In this document: piece by piece, positions 17,001-25,857 of the stretch
Numbering within the stretch: position 1 is the stretch's first letter
How the letters are laid out: every line of letters starts with the position of its first letter
Origin: Pseudomonadota bacterium
GTDB lineage: Bacteria; Pseudomonadota; Gammaproteobacteria; Steroidobacterales; Woeseiaceae
Assembly (NCBI GenBank): GCA_022574185.1
Contig: JACZSM010000024.1
Coordinates: 1 to 39,200 of the forward strand
Length of the DNA: 39,200 nt
Direction: 5' to 3'
Made by a program: the position numbers and the translations under genes
The notes under the pieces: generated by a model
What the model was told of the DNA's origin: nothing
The model's database searches: none
What the model saw: only the letters and a program-made list of their open reading frames with translations

Positions 17001-18704
17001 ATGAAATCGGTTATTGGATTGTTATGCCTGTCGCTCGTTGCCGCCTGTGCGAAAACCCCGGTCCGCAGCGAGATCACAACCAACAGCGGCATTCCCTTAT
17101 CCGCGGGTCTCAAGCTTTACGACGTAGAGCACTACACGCTCCGCAACGATATACAGATAGAGAAAAAATCGATTGCGGGCTCCGCGGCTGTGCGATTCAA
17201 AGCCACCCAGGAGTTGTCCGTACTCGAGCTGGATTTCGATGGCCTGTTTCGCATCGATCGTATTGAAGACGACGCTGGCGTATTGGACTACGCACGCGAC
17301 GAAGCGAAACTCTATGTGACATTGCGTAATACGATGCAGCCGGGCGAAACTCACGAGGTCACTGTGCACTATCATGGCCGGCCCCTCGAAGCAAAACGGG
17401 CCCCATGGGACGGCGGCTTCGTCTGGAGCGAGACGCCGTCGGGTAAACCCTGGATCGCGACCGCTATTCAGGGCGAGGGTTGTGACCTTTGGTGGCCGTG
17501 CAAGGATCACCCCGCAGGGGAACCGGCCAGCATGGATCTGTATTTCACTGTGCCAACGGGTTTAACGGCGGTTTCGAACGGCGTCCTGATCGATGTTGTC
17601 GATCAGGACAACGGCCGCAGTACTTTTCATTGGCGAACCGAGGTGACCACGAATACTTACGGCGTGGCACTCAACGTCGCACCGTATGTACTGATCGAGG
17701 CATCTTATACATCCTCGAATGGCACGGAGATCCCTATGAAGTTCTGGGCGATCGAGGATCACGAGGAACAGGCGCGGAAACTGTTCGAGAGTGAATTTGC
17801 GGCCACCCTGGAATTCTTCGAACGCAAAATCGGCCCATATCCCTGGGGACAGGAAAAACTGGGTGTCGCGGAGACACCACATCTCGGCATGGAGCATCAG
17901 ACGATCAACGCGTACGGCAACGAGTTCAAGCGCGACAAGTATGGCTTCGACTGGTTATTTCATCACGAACTATCACACGAGTGGTTCGGCAACGTCATGA
18001 CGCACGTAACAGTGTCGGACATGTGGTTACACGAAGGATTCGGGGCATTCATGCAGCCAGAATACACTCGCGAAGTAATGGGTGATGCCGCGTATTACGC
18101 CCGCATGTACTCAACATACCTGGGCATTCATGCATGCAATGCGATTGCACCGCGTGAAGAGTTCTCAGCCGACGAATTGTATTTCGACGATCCTGATGGT
18201 AAGGGGCCTGCTGGAGACATATATTCAAAAGGTACGTGGCTGTTGCACTCGCTTCGCTACCTGATCGGCGAGGAGGCTTTTTGGCGTTCGGTGCGCAGGC
18301 TCGTGTACGACACACCATATCCGGAAAAATTGCCTGCGCCCATACCCGCTCGTCTTCGATCAACGGACGACTTCGTGGCCATTGCGAGTGATGAGGCCGG
18401 AGAAGACTTGTCGTGGTTCTTTGAAGTCTATGCCCGACGTGGCCCATTACCCGTACTGGCGATCAGTGAGAGTGAGGGCGGGATGGTTCTCGAGTGGCAG
18501 AACATCGATGAGCTTACATTCCCGATGCCGATACCGGTGCGGATCAATGACGCTATGCGGCGTGTGGAGTTTTCCGGCAACCGCGCCATATTGCCAGGCA
18601 TCAGCGAAGCCGACGTTCAGATTGATCCTTACATGCAAATCTTGAGAAAATTGCCGATTGTCCCAACTTGTCAGGAGCGCCGTGAAGAGGAAACTGAGAA
18701 GTGA
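17001..18704 (+). CDS. M1-family zinc metallopeptidase, lipoprotein
   Basis: This is a 567-residue aminopeptidase N-like protein of the gluzincin type. A lipoprotein signal (SLVAAC, lipidated Cys16) places it on the periplasmic side of a membrane. Zinc ligands are His322 and His326 in HELSH and Glu345 in WLHEGF; GMEHQ (296-300) takes the place of the exopeptidase GAMEN motif, so the N-terminus-binding motif is altered and the cleavage mode uncertain. The start is ATG 17001, 13 bases after the lysine gene; the ribosome site is weak, suggesting coupling. A role in peptide scavenging is inference. Confidence 0.88.
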   Translation: MKSVIGLLCLSLVAACAKTPVRSEITTNSGIPLSAGLKLYDVEHYTLRNDIQIEKKSIAGSAAVRFKATQELSVLELDFDGLFRIDRIEDDAGVLDYARDEAKLYVTLRNTMQPGETHEVTVHYHGRPLEAKRAPWDGGFVWSETPSGKPWIATAIQGEGCDLWWPCKDHPAGEPASMDLYFTVPTGLTAVSNGVLIDVVDQDNGRSTFHWRTEVTTNTYGVALNVAPYVLIEASYTSSNGTEIPMKFWAIEDHEEQARKLFESEFAATLEFFERKIGPYPWGQEKLGVAETPHLGMEHQTINAYGNEFKRDKYGFDWLFHHELSHEWFGNVMTHVTVSDMWLHEGFGAFMQPEYTREVMGDAAYYARMYSTYLGIHACNAIAPREEFSADELYFDDPDGKGPAGDIYSKGTWLLHSLRYLIGEEAFWRSVRRLVYDTPYPEKLPAPIPARLRSTDDFVAIASDEAGEDLSWFFEVYARRGPLPVLAISESEGGMVLEWQNIDELTFPMPIPVRINDAMRRVEFSGNRAILPGISEADVQIDPYMQILRKLPIVPTCQERREEETEK

Positions 18705-18744
18705 TATACATTGGACGGATTCGAGTGATTAATCAGGGGAACCC

Positions 18745-19995
18745 GTGTTGCATTTTAAATCTGTATTTGTTGTCGCTACGGTATCGCTATTTGTGACTCT
18801 GGTCGGCTGTGGCGGCAGCGGCAATTATGGCGGGGCGTCACCACCACCACCGCCACCCCCACCGCCGCCACCTGCGGGACTCAGCACTGGCCCCGAGGCG
18901 TGTGCTGGCGGCCGTGCCGGCGATTTTTCATGTTCGGGCATTTCACTCAGAAAGCGCGTATCGCTGGAGGATATGGGCGGTACGACGGGCAACGACATCT
19001 GGGGATGGGTTGATCCACTGTCAGGCAATGAGTACGCCCTGATGGGCATGACGAACGGTACGGCTTTCGTTGACGTCACGGATCCGGAGATTCCGGTCTT
19101 TCTTGGATTGCTGCCTACCGAAACGGTGGCGGCCTCGTGGCGTGATATCAAGGTCTACCAGGATTACGCGTATATCGTCGCCGATGGTGCGGGTGCACAC
19201 GGCATGCAGGTTTTCGATCTGACGCGATTGCGAACAACGACTCCGCCGGAAACTTTCTCTGCCGACTTCGTCTACGACGGCTTCGAGAACGCACATAACA
19301 TTGCGATTAACGAGAACACGGGATTTGCCTACGCCGTAGGCACGAATGATTGCGGCGGTGGATTACACATCGTAGATATCACAACACCGATCAATCCGAT
19401 GAAGGCCGGATGCCACATGGATTTCGGCGTGCACGACACTCAGTGTGTCAGCTATATTGCACAGGACCCTGACCATTTAAATAACGAAATTTGTGTAAAC
19501 TCTGCTGGCGATCGAGTTGAAATCGTCGATGTAACGATGAAAAACGCAACGGTTTCGTTGTCGTCAGCAATGTATCCTCAGCTCGGATTCGTGCACCAGG
19601 CCTGGCTGACCGGGGATCATCGTTTTTTGCTTGTGAGCGATGAACTCGATGAGCTGAATTTCAGTGTGCCTACCCGGACTCATGTATTCGACGTATCGGA
19701 TCTGGATGCCCCGGTCTATGTATTCGCCTATGAAGCCGCGACCACGTCAATCGATCACAATTTGTATATATTGGGCTCCCGAGTATTCCAGGCCAATTAC
19801 ACGTCCGGATTGCATGTCCTCGAATTTGGTGATTTGGCCAACAGTGAGTTAGCGGAAGTCGCTTTTTTTGACACGTTTCCTGGCAGCGAGGCCGCGGAAT
19901 TCGACGGCGCGTGGAGTGTCTACCCGTATCTGCCGTCCGGCACGATACTCGTCAGTGACATCTCCAACGGCTTGTTCATTCTTTCGCTGCCGTAG
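18745..19995 (+). CDS. Choice-of-anchor B / LVIVD-repeat lipoprotein
   Basis: This secreted 416-residue protein has a lipoprotein signal (TLVGC, Cys22), a linker with eleven consecutive prolines (33-43), and a beta-propeller-like body with repeated segments such as GTAFVDVTDPEIPVFLG, LHIVDITTPINP, VEIVDVTMKN and THVFDVSDLDAPVYV. These resemble LVIVD repeats and the choice-of-anchor B family, whose function is not known. GGGGA (18736-18740) precedes GTG 18745 by 4 bases and TTG 18748 by 7, so either may be the start. Its last 20 bases overlap the 3' end of hisE on the other strand. Confidence 0.75.
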   Translation: MLHFKSVFVVATVSLFVTLVGCGGSGNYGGASPPPPPPPPPPPAGLSTGPEACAGGRAGDFSCSGISLRKRVSLEDMGGTTGNDIWGWVDPLSGNEYALMGMTNGTAFVDVTDPEIPVFLGLLPTETVAASWRDIKVYQDYAYIVADGAGAHGMQVFDLTRLRTTTPPETFSADFVYDGFENAHNIAINENTGFAYAVGTNDCGGGLHIVDITTPINPMKAGCHMDFGVHDTQCVSYIAQDPDHLNNEICVNSAGDRVEIVDVTMKNATVSLSSAMYPQLGFVHQAWLTGDHRFLLVSDELDELNFSVPTRTHVFDVSDLDAPVYVFAYEAATTSIDHNLYILGSRVFQANYTSGLHVLEFGDLANSELAEVAFFDTFPGSEAAEFDGAWSVYPYLPSGTILVSDISNGLFILSLP

Positions 19996-20287
19996 CGGGC
20001 GACCGTTCTTCGAGGGCTGCGACGACATCTGCGAACTCGATGCCCTGATTATTGAGTAACACCAGTAAGTGATACATCAGGTCAGCCGCTTCCTCGATGA
20101 CCTCTGCCCGGTCGCCGTCGACTGCAGCAAGGACCAGTTCAATGGCTTCTTCACCCACCTTTTGTGCTATTCGCTTCTGGCCGGCACTCGCAAGTCTCGA
20201 GGTATAACTTTCCTCGCTGGGATTTTGCAGCCGCTCCTGAATGATGCCCTCGAGCGTCGCCAGGAAATTCAGATTCGTGGTGCCCAA
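19976..20287 (-). CDS. hisE: Phosphoribosyl-ATP pyrophosphatase (HisE alone)
   Basis: HisE hydrolyses phosphoribosyl-ATP to phosphoribosyl-AMP, step 2 of histidine synthesis. The 103-residue product is a stand-alone HisE, with the MazG-like metal-binding pattern KVGEEAIELVLAA and EEAADLMYHLLVLL. It starts at TTG (20287-20285), with GAGG about 8 bases upstream and no nearby ATG. It is the last gene of the his operon, 10 bases after hisF. HisI, the next enzyme and often fused to HisE, is not here and must be encoded elsewhere. Confidence 0.93.
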   Translation of the reverse strand: MGTTNLNFLATLEGIIQERLQNPSEESYTSRLASAGQKRIAQKVGEEAIELVLAAVDGDRAEVIEEAADLMYHLLVLLNNQGIEFADVVAALEERSPATAAKE

Positions 20288-20297
20288 TGTATTGTCC

Positions 20298-21065
20298 TCA
20301 TAGTCTGATGTGTACCGAATGATCGGCGAGAAACTGCTTCAGATCGGCGATATCGATCTCGGCGCTGTGAAAAACGCTCGCCGCCAATGCACCATCGACA
20401 TTGGCCATGCGAAACACGTCCAGAAAATGTTGCATCTCGCCAGCACCGCCCGATGCGATAAGTGGCACCAGACTCTTCTCTCTTACGAGTTGTAGCTGCC
20501 CGATGTCATAACCCTCGCGTACGCCATCCTGGTTCATGCAATTCAGCACGATTTCTCCAGCGCCGCGATCCTGTGCCTCGACCACCCAGTCGATCGTCGA
20601 TCGCCGGGTTGGCGTCGTTTTGTCGGGATCGCCCGTGTACTGGTAGACACTGTAATTGCCGTCGAGATCTCGGCTGTCGACGCCGAGAACGACGCATTGC
20701 GATCCGAATCGCCGCGCCAGATCGGAGATAAGCCCGGGATTTTCCAGTGCCGGCGAGTTGATGGAAATCTTGTCAGCGCCCTTATTGAGCACGTCCTCAG
20801 CATCGGCGACACTGCGAATGCCGCCGGCAACGCAAAAGGGGATGTCGATAACTTCAGCCACGCGGCTAACCCAGGAACGATCGACACTGCGACCGTCGGG
20901 ACTGGCCGTGATGTCATAGAACACGAGTTCGTCCGCGCCTGCGGCGCAATAGCGTTCGGACAAGTCGATGATGTCGCCGACGATTCTGTGATTGCGAAAT
21001 TGCACGCCTTTGACGACGACGCCGTCGCGAACATCCAGACAGGGAATTATTCGTTTCGCAGGAAT
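20298..21065 (-). CDS. hisF: Imidazole glycerol phosphate synthase subunit HisF, AUU start
   Basis: HisF is the cyclase half of the glutamine-dependent synthase (with HisH) that forms imidazole glycerol phosphate and AICAR. The only start that keeps the conserved N-terminus is ATT at 21065-21063, giving 255 residues. There Cys9, Asp11 (PCLDVRDG) and Asp130 (VVLGVDSRD) fall exactly at the canonical HisF positions. GGAG (plus 21074-21077) is 8 bases upstream. No ATG, GTG or TTG lies in frame close upstream; the first normal start, GTG 21005, would delete 20 residues including catalytic Asp11. The start lies inside the end of hisA (overlap 19 bases). Confidence 0.9.
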   Translation of the reverse strand: MPAKRIIPCLDVRDGVVVKGVQFRNHRIVGDIIDLSERYCAAGADELVFYDITASPDGRSVDRSWVSRVAEVIDIPFCVAGGIRSVADAEDVLNKGADKISINSPALENPGLISDLARRFGSQCVVLGVDSRDLDGNYSVYQYTGDPDKTTPTRRSTIDWVVEAQDRGAGEIVLNCMNQDGVREGYDIGQLQLVREKSLVPLIASGGAGEMQHFLDVFRMANVDGALAASVFHSAEIDIADLKQFLADHSVHIRL

Positions 21066-21787
21066 GTCGAAATCTCCGCGGCGCTGATCTTGCCATCGAG
21101 AAGGGCGCGCCCGGTAATCGCTGCCGGTACACCGATGCGGCGTAATTCCTCCAGGTCATCAATGCTGCGAACGCCTCCTGAGGCCTGCAGTTGCAAGTCC
21201 GGGTAACGCTCCACGATATTGGCGTAGAGTTCGATGTTAGGTCCCGTCATGGCGCCATCACGACTGATGTCCGTGCACAACAGGTGTCGCAGTCCCGCAT
21301 TCAGGAAATCATCGATGCATTCGAAAAGTGCGGTATCGCTTGGGCGAGTCCAACCCTGTGTTGAAATCATTGGCATACCGGACGCGTCAATTCTTACGTC
21401 GAAAGCGAGCACGATGTGCTCTTTACCGAATCGCGCCAGCCAGGACTTAACGGTATCGGGCTCTGCAAGCACAAGACTGCCAATGACGCAACGCGATACA
21501 CCGGAGTTCAGCCAATTGCTGACAGTCTCCCGATCACGAATACCACCGCCCAATTGGATCGACAGCCGGGATTCCGCGGCGATGGCCGCAATGATTGCAC
21601 GATTCACCTGCGTGCCGGTTCGTGCCCCGTCGAGATCGACAATATGCAGTTGCGTTGTATCGAGGTTCGCGTATTGGCGTGCAATCTTGATGGGGTCGTT
21701 GCTGTATTCGGTGGATTGCTCGAAGTCACCCTGCAACAGGCGCACGCACTTGCCATCCTGAAGATCGATTGCTGGAATGATGTTCAT
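21047..21787 (-). CDS. hisA: ProFAR isomerase (HisA)
   Basis: HisA opens the ribose ring of ProFAR by an Amadori rearrangement in histidine synthesis. It is a 246-residue (beta-alpha)8 barrel with catalytic Asp8 (IPAIDLQDG) and Asp130 (VLAFDVRID), and phosphate-binding loops QLGGGIRD and QASGGVRS. Its ATG overlaps the hisH stop codon (ATGA), and its own end overlaps the start of hisF, a tightly coupled arrangement. Confidence 0.96.
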   Translation of the reverse strand: MNIIPAIDLQDGKCVRLLQGDFEQSTEYSNDPIKIARQYANLDTTQLHIVDLDGARTGTQVNRAIIAAIAAESRLSIQLGGGIRDRETVSNWLNSGVSRCVIGSLVLAEPDTVKSWLARFGKEHIVLAFDVRIDASGMPMISTQGWTRPSDTALFECIDDFLNAGLRHLLCTDISRDGAMTGPNIELYANIVERYPDLQLQASGGVRSIDDLEELRRIGVPAAITGRALLDGKISAAEISTFLRNE

Positions 21788-22389
21788 CGCGACATGCCGA
21801 GAAAGTTCTGCAACAGACGAGATCCGGCAGCAGACGAACGTTCAGGATGAAATTGAGCTGCGACGAAATTTCTGTTGGCCACGACTGCCGAAAAAGCCTC
21901 GGCATGCCGGGCCTCGGCTATCGTAAAGCCGGACACGGGCAGGGCGTAGCTGTGCAGGAAGTAAAAGTAGGTTCCATCATCGACGTTTGCGAGCGTGTCG
22001 TGAGCCTTTGTCTTGCGTATAGGGCACCAGCCCATGTTCGGTACGGGAGAACTGGTTTCGGCATGCAGTCTCGCGGCTATGCCGGGGATGATTCCCAGGC
22101 ACTCGACATCTTCTTCTTCTGACGCATCGGCGAGCAATTGCATGCCGAGACAGATGCCGAGAACGGGCTGCTGCAGGCCACGAATGACATCAATTAATTT
22201 GTGTTCGCGCAGACGCTGCATAGCATCCTGTGCGGCCCCCACACCCGGAAGAATGACGCGCTCAGCTGCCTGAATCGTCGCTGCGTCAGTCGTCAACGTC
22301 GCACCGGCGCCAAGCCGACCAAACGCAACCAGCAGCGAGGCAATATTCGCTCCGCCACTGTCAATTATGGCGATGCTGTCGGGGCGCAT
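21784..22389 (-). CDS. hisH: Imidazole glycerol phosphate synthase glutaminase subunit HisH
   Basis: HisH hydrolyses glutamine and channels ammonia to HisF. From ATG 22389 it has 201 residues; the class I glutaminase triad is Cys80 (GICLGMQLL), His181 and Glu183 (FHPE). Longer in-frame starts would read back into hisB and add a tail lacking family similarity. The start is one base after the hisB stop (TGAaATG), and the end overlaps hisA by four bases. Confidence 0.95.
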   Translation of the reverse strand: MRPDSIAIIDSGGANIASLLVAFGRLGAGATLTTDAATIQAAERVILPGVGAAQDAMQRLREHKLIDVIRGLQQPVLGICLGMQLLADASEEEDVECLGIIPGIAARLHAETSSPVPNMGWCPIRKTKAHDTLANVDDGTYFYFLHSYALPVSGFTIAEARHAEAFSAVVANRNFVAAQFHPERSSAAGSRLLQNFLGMSR

Positions 22390-22390
22390 T

Positions 22391-23467
22391 TCAGCCCAGC
22401 GTGCCTTTGGTCGTTGGCAGCTCATTGCCGTCTCTGCGAATAGCCTGACGCAGACTGCGACCGACGGACTTGAAGCACGCCTCAACCATGTGGTGTGTAT
22501 TATGACCCTTCACAGTTATGTGCACGGCGGCGCCGAGCGCATCGGCGAATGACCGAAAAAAGTGCTCAACCATTTCAGTCGACAATTCACCGACGTGGTC
22601 TTTCGAGAAGTCGCCATTGAATACGAAACGACCCCGGCCGGAAAGATCGATCAATACTTTCGCTTCGCTCTCATCCATCGGCAGTACGAAGCCGTATCGA
22701 CCAACTCCACGCTTGCTGCCAAGCGCCTTTTTCATGGCGCCGCCAAAGCAGATGGCCGTGTCTTCGACCGTGTGATGGTCATCGATATTGAGATCGCCTT
22801 CACACTGCAATGAAAGACTGAAGCCACCATGCTTTGAGATCTGTTCGAGCATGTGATCGAAGAATCCGATGCCGGTGGCGATGGCGATCGGTTCCGCCGT
22901 GTCGAGATTAACGATCGCGCGAATGCGCGTTTCCTTCGTTACTCGTTCAACACTCGCTTGTCGATCGGCATGACAGAGGGCGTCGACTATGCCGGGCCAG
23001 GATGTCTCGCGGTCGCCGTCCTTACTCAGCAGGAAGCCTCTGACGCCGAGTCGCTCGGCAAGCTCGAGGTCAGTCTGTCGATCACCGATAACCGCTGACG
23101 ATGCCAGGTCGATGTCTGTTTCAGCCAGAAAACGTGTGAGCAAGCCCGCGCGTGGCTTGCGACACTCGCAGCCATCTGCGGCGCGATGTGGACAGATGAA
23201 CACCTCATCAAACGAGATTCCCTGTGACGAAAATAGTGCCAGCATATGTTCCTGACAGAGTTTGAACGCCTCTTGGGGAAAGGCGCTCGTGCCCAGACCG
23301 TCCTGGTTACTGACAATGACGAATCGGTAGCCGTCACTGGACAATTCAATCAGGGCCGGGATGACACCAGCGACGAGACGGACTTTGCCAAGCGCATCGA
23401 CCTGCAAATCCTCAGGCTCTTCAATGAGCGTGCCATCACGATCGATAAACAATATTTTTGCTGCCAC
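22391..23467 (-). CDS. hisB: Histidinol-phosphatase / imidazoleglycerol-phosphate dehydratase
   Basis: This 358-residue fusion catalyses two steps of histidine synthesis. The N-terminal HAD phosphatase has Asp9 and Asp11 (FIDRDGTL) and a zinc loop with Cys92, His94, Cys100 and Cys102. The C-terminal dehydratase (about 172-358) has the metal-binding motifs FFDHML (202-207), HHTVED (231-236) and HHMVEA (325-330). Start is GTG 23467, with GGAG 7 bases upstream; this ribosome site lies in the sequence shared with the palindrome at 12213-12249. The fused form is typical of Enterobacteria and Xanthomonads. Confidence 0.96.
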   Translation of the reverse strand: MAAKILFIDRDGTLIEEPEDLQVDALGKVRLVAGVIPALIELSSDGYRFVIVSNQDGLGTSAFPQEAFKLCQEHMLALFSSQGISFDEVFICPHRAADGCECRKPRAGLLTRFLAETDIDLASSAVIGDRQTDLELAERLGVRGFLLSKDGDRETSWPGIVDALCHADRQASVERVTKETRIRAIVNLDTAEPIAIATGIGFFDHMLEQISKHGGFSLSLQCEGDLNIDDHHTVEDTAICFGGAMKKALGSKRGVGRYGFVLPMDESEAKVLIDLSGRGRFVFNGDFSKDHVGELSTEMVEHFFRSFADALGAAVHITVKGHNTHHMVEACFKSVGRSLRQAIRRDGNELPTTKGTLG

Positions 23468-23471
23468 GTTC

Positions 23472-23494
23472 GTACTCCGTCAAGATGATATTGA
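23472..23494. repeat. 23-base partial copy of the palindrome after the kinase gene
   Basis: GTACTCCGTCAAG-A-TGATATTGA differs at one base from 12216-12238. Here the element is not palindromic, because the right arm is lost. It covers the last codons of hisC and the hisB ribosome-binding site (GGAG on the minus strand). Common ancestry of the two copies is plausible but not proven. Confidence 0.55.
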
Positions 23495-24553
23495 GGTGTT
23501 CAGAACACTCTCGAAGGATTGCAGGAGTCGATCATTCTCGGCGGTGCTGCCGACTGTTATGCGAATGCAATCGGCAAGCGAGCCGCCGAAGTAACGCAGC
23601 AGGATTTTGTCCGCAACGCATTGCTCAAGCAAGGCCTCGACATTGTCGACTTCAATCAGGAAAAAATTTGCTGCGCTGGACCATATCTTGCGCACGAATG
23701 AAAACTGATCTATCGCCGCCACCAGTCGATCTCGCTCGGCAACGATGTCGCTCACCCTCTGCTCAGCTTCATTCAGGTTTTCGGCTTGCAACGCATTTTC
23801 GACGCACTCAACGACAGGAGTTGCCATCGCATAAGGAGCCTGAACCGCATCGAGCATGTCGATGACTGCAGCGGGACCAATCACGCTGCCACAACGAGCG
23901 CCCGCATAAGCGAGTGCCTTCGACAGGGTGCGCAGCACTATCAGGTTGCTGTAGCTATGCAACAATCCGACCATCGATGGCTCCCCCGCGAATTCAATGT
24001 AGGCCTCATCCACGACGATCGCTGAGCGGTCGCCACGTGCGTCGAGCAATCGGAGCAGGTTATCCCTGGGCATACTTGTGCCGGTCGGATTGTTCGGTGA
24101 ACAGATAAATATCAGGCGTGTCGTTGCGTCGCAGGACTCAAGCAATGCGTCAATATCGACGGCGAAGTCGTCATGTCCTGATGTCTCTACTTCGATCACC
24201 CGAGCACCCTGCACAGCCGCATAGTGGCGATACATTGAAAATGTCGGCGCAATTATCAGCATGCTGTCCTGACCGGCGCGACAAAAGACACGCAGCAGTA
24301 GATCGATGCCTTCGCTCGTGCCGCGAGTCACCAGCAGATTCTCCTCGCCGCAGCCATAGCGGTCGGCGAGAGCCGATCGCAACCGGGCAGGGCGTATTTC
24401 AGGGTAGCGGTTCAACGGTCGGCGAAAACGATCGGCCCGACTCGTCCATGGCGCTTCATTCGCATTCAACCGAATCGTAGCGTCGATTTGACTGGCAGCC
24501 GCGTAGGGTTTGAGGGCGCGAATTTCCGGTCTTGCCAGCTTTGCGATCGTCAT
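23480..24553 (-). CDS. hisC: Histidinol-phosphate aminotransferase
   Basis: HisC is a fold-type I PLP enzyme that transfers an amino group from glutamate to imidazole-acetol phosphate. The 357 residues contain SPNNPTG (152-158), DEAY (182-185) and the Schiff-base Lys212 in TLSKALAYAGAR. The ATG at 24553 overlaps the hisD stop (ATGA), so it is preferred over an earlier in-frame start that adds seven residues. The gene is followed by hisB after 12 bases. Confidence 0.96.
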   Translation of the reverse strand: MTIAKLARPEIRALKPYAAASQIDATIRLNANEAPWTSRADRFRRPLNRYPEIRPARLRSALADRYGCGEENLLVTRGTSEGIDLLLRVFCRAGQDSMLIIAPTFSMYRHYAAVQGARVIEVETSGHDDFAVDIDALLESCDATTRLIFICSPNNPTGTSMPRDNLLRLLDARGDRSAIVVDEAYIEFAGEPSMVGLLHSYSNLIVLRTLSKALAYAGARCGSVIGPAAVIDMLDAVQAPYAMATPVVECVENALQAENLNEAEQRVSDIVAERDRLVAAIDQFSFVRKIWSSAANFFLIEVDNVEALLEQCVADKILLRYFGGSLADCIRITVGSTAENDRLLQSFESVLNTSISS

Positions 24554-25854
24554 GTGCTTGCATCCAGCCGACACCGTACTGCCGCGGCATGCGCGTCGAG
24601 TCCTTCGAGCCTCGCAAGCTCCATGACAGCCGCGGCGATTCCGGCGAGTCCTGTTGACGTCAGCTCCTGCACTGTCATATTGCGCTGAAATTGCTCGACG
24701 CCAAGACCGCTATGAGATCTGGCAAATCCGCCAGTGGGGAGCACGTGATTTGTACCGCTGCAGTAGTCGCCGACCGACTCGGGTGTCCACGGTCCGATGA
24801 ATACAGATCCCGCGTTGCGAATCCCGGACAAGGCGTCACGCGGGTTCGTCACCTGCAAAATCAGGTGCTCTGGTGCGTAGCGATTGCTTATTGCAACGGC
24901 CATTGCAATATCTTGCACAATAATCGCCTGCGAATTGGCCAGCGACTCAAGCACAATTGCCGCACGTGAAAGCCGTTTGAGTTGCGTTTCGATGGCGGCT
25001 TGTACCTGCCGCGCAAAATCTGCATCAGTGGTCAGCAACATGACTTGCGAGTCAACGCCGTGCTCCGCCTGGGATAGCAGATCGGCGGCAACGAAATCAG
25101 CGCTCGCGTCACGATCTGCGATAAGCAGCAGTTCCGACGGTCCGGCGGGCATGTCGATCGCAGCCCCTGCCGGGTCGCTGCTCACGATATTTTTGGCACA
25201 GGTCACCCAAGTATTGCCGGGTCCAAAAATTTTGCAGACCTTGGGCACCGATTCTGTTCCATAGGCCATGGCGGCGATGGCCTGCGCGCCGCCGATCTTG
25301 AAAATGTCGGTCACGCCCGAGCGTGACGCAGCAACCAGTACGGCCGGATCCGCGCGTCCGTCCGGGCGCGGTGGGGTGCACATGATACGAGTCGGGCAAC
25401 CTGCAATAGCCGCCGGTACGGCCAACATTATTGCCGTAGACGGCAATGGTGCGGTTCCTGCCGGTACGTAAAGACCGACGGAGTCGATCGCATGACTGAG
25501 CCGCTCGCAACGAACGCCGGGCATCGTCTCAACCGAGATTTTCCCAGGCAATTGCGCTTCATGAAAGCGACGCACGTTCGCAATGGCAAGGTCGATCGCC
25601 GCAATTGCATCGAAACTCAGCTCAGCCTCTGCCGCGGCCAACTCATCATCGTCGACACCGAACAGATCGAGGTGGGCATCGTCATGTTGCGCGGTCAATG
25701 CCCTGATCGCAGCATCGCCTTTTGCGCGTACCAGGCCAATGATGCGGGTGACCGAGTCACGAATCGACGCGTCCGAGCTTGCAGCGGGCCGTTGCAATAA
25801 CGCCTGCTGGGTGCTGGCGTCGAGATCGATCCAGGTGCTTATCTGCAGGCGCAT
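24550..25854 (-). CDS. hisD: Histidinol dehydrogenase
   Basis: HisD performs the last two oxidations of the pathway, histidinol to histidine, with zinc and NAD. The 434-residue length matches the family. Visible signatures are VGLYVPAGTAPLPST, KIFGPGNTWV, the PAGPSELLLIAD segment, the zinc-binding LLSQAEHG and the C-terminal SHSGLGVEQFQR with a further metal-site His. ATG is 3 bases after the hisG stop. Confidence 0.96.
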   Translation of the reverse strand: MRLQISTWIDLDASTQQALLQRPAASSDASIRDSVTRIIGLVRAKGDAAIRALTAQHDDAHLDLFGVDDDELAAAEAELSFDAIAAIDLAIANVRRFHEAQLPGKISVETMPGVRCERLSHAIDSVGLYVPAGTAPLPSTAIMLAVPAAIAGCPTRIMCTPPRPDGRADPAVLVAASRSGVTDIFKIGGAQAIAAMAYGTESVPKVCKIFGPGNTWVTCAKNIVSSDPAGAAIDMPAGPSELLLIADRDASADFVAADLLSQAEHGVDSQVMLLTTDADFARQVQAAIETQLKRLSRAAIVLESLANSQAIIVQDIAMAVAISNRYAPEHLILQVTNPRDALSGIRNAGSVFIGPWTPESVGDYCSGTNHVLPTGGFARSHSGLGVEQFQRNMTVQELTSTGLAGIAAAVMELARLEGLDAHAAAVRCRLDAST

Positions 25855-25857
25855 CGA

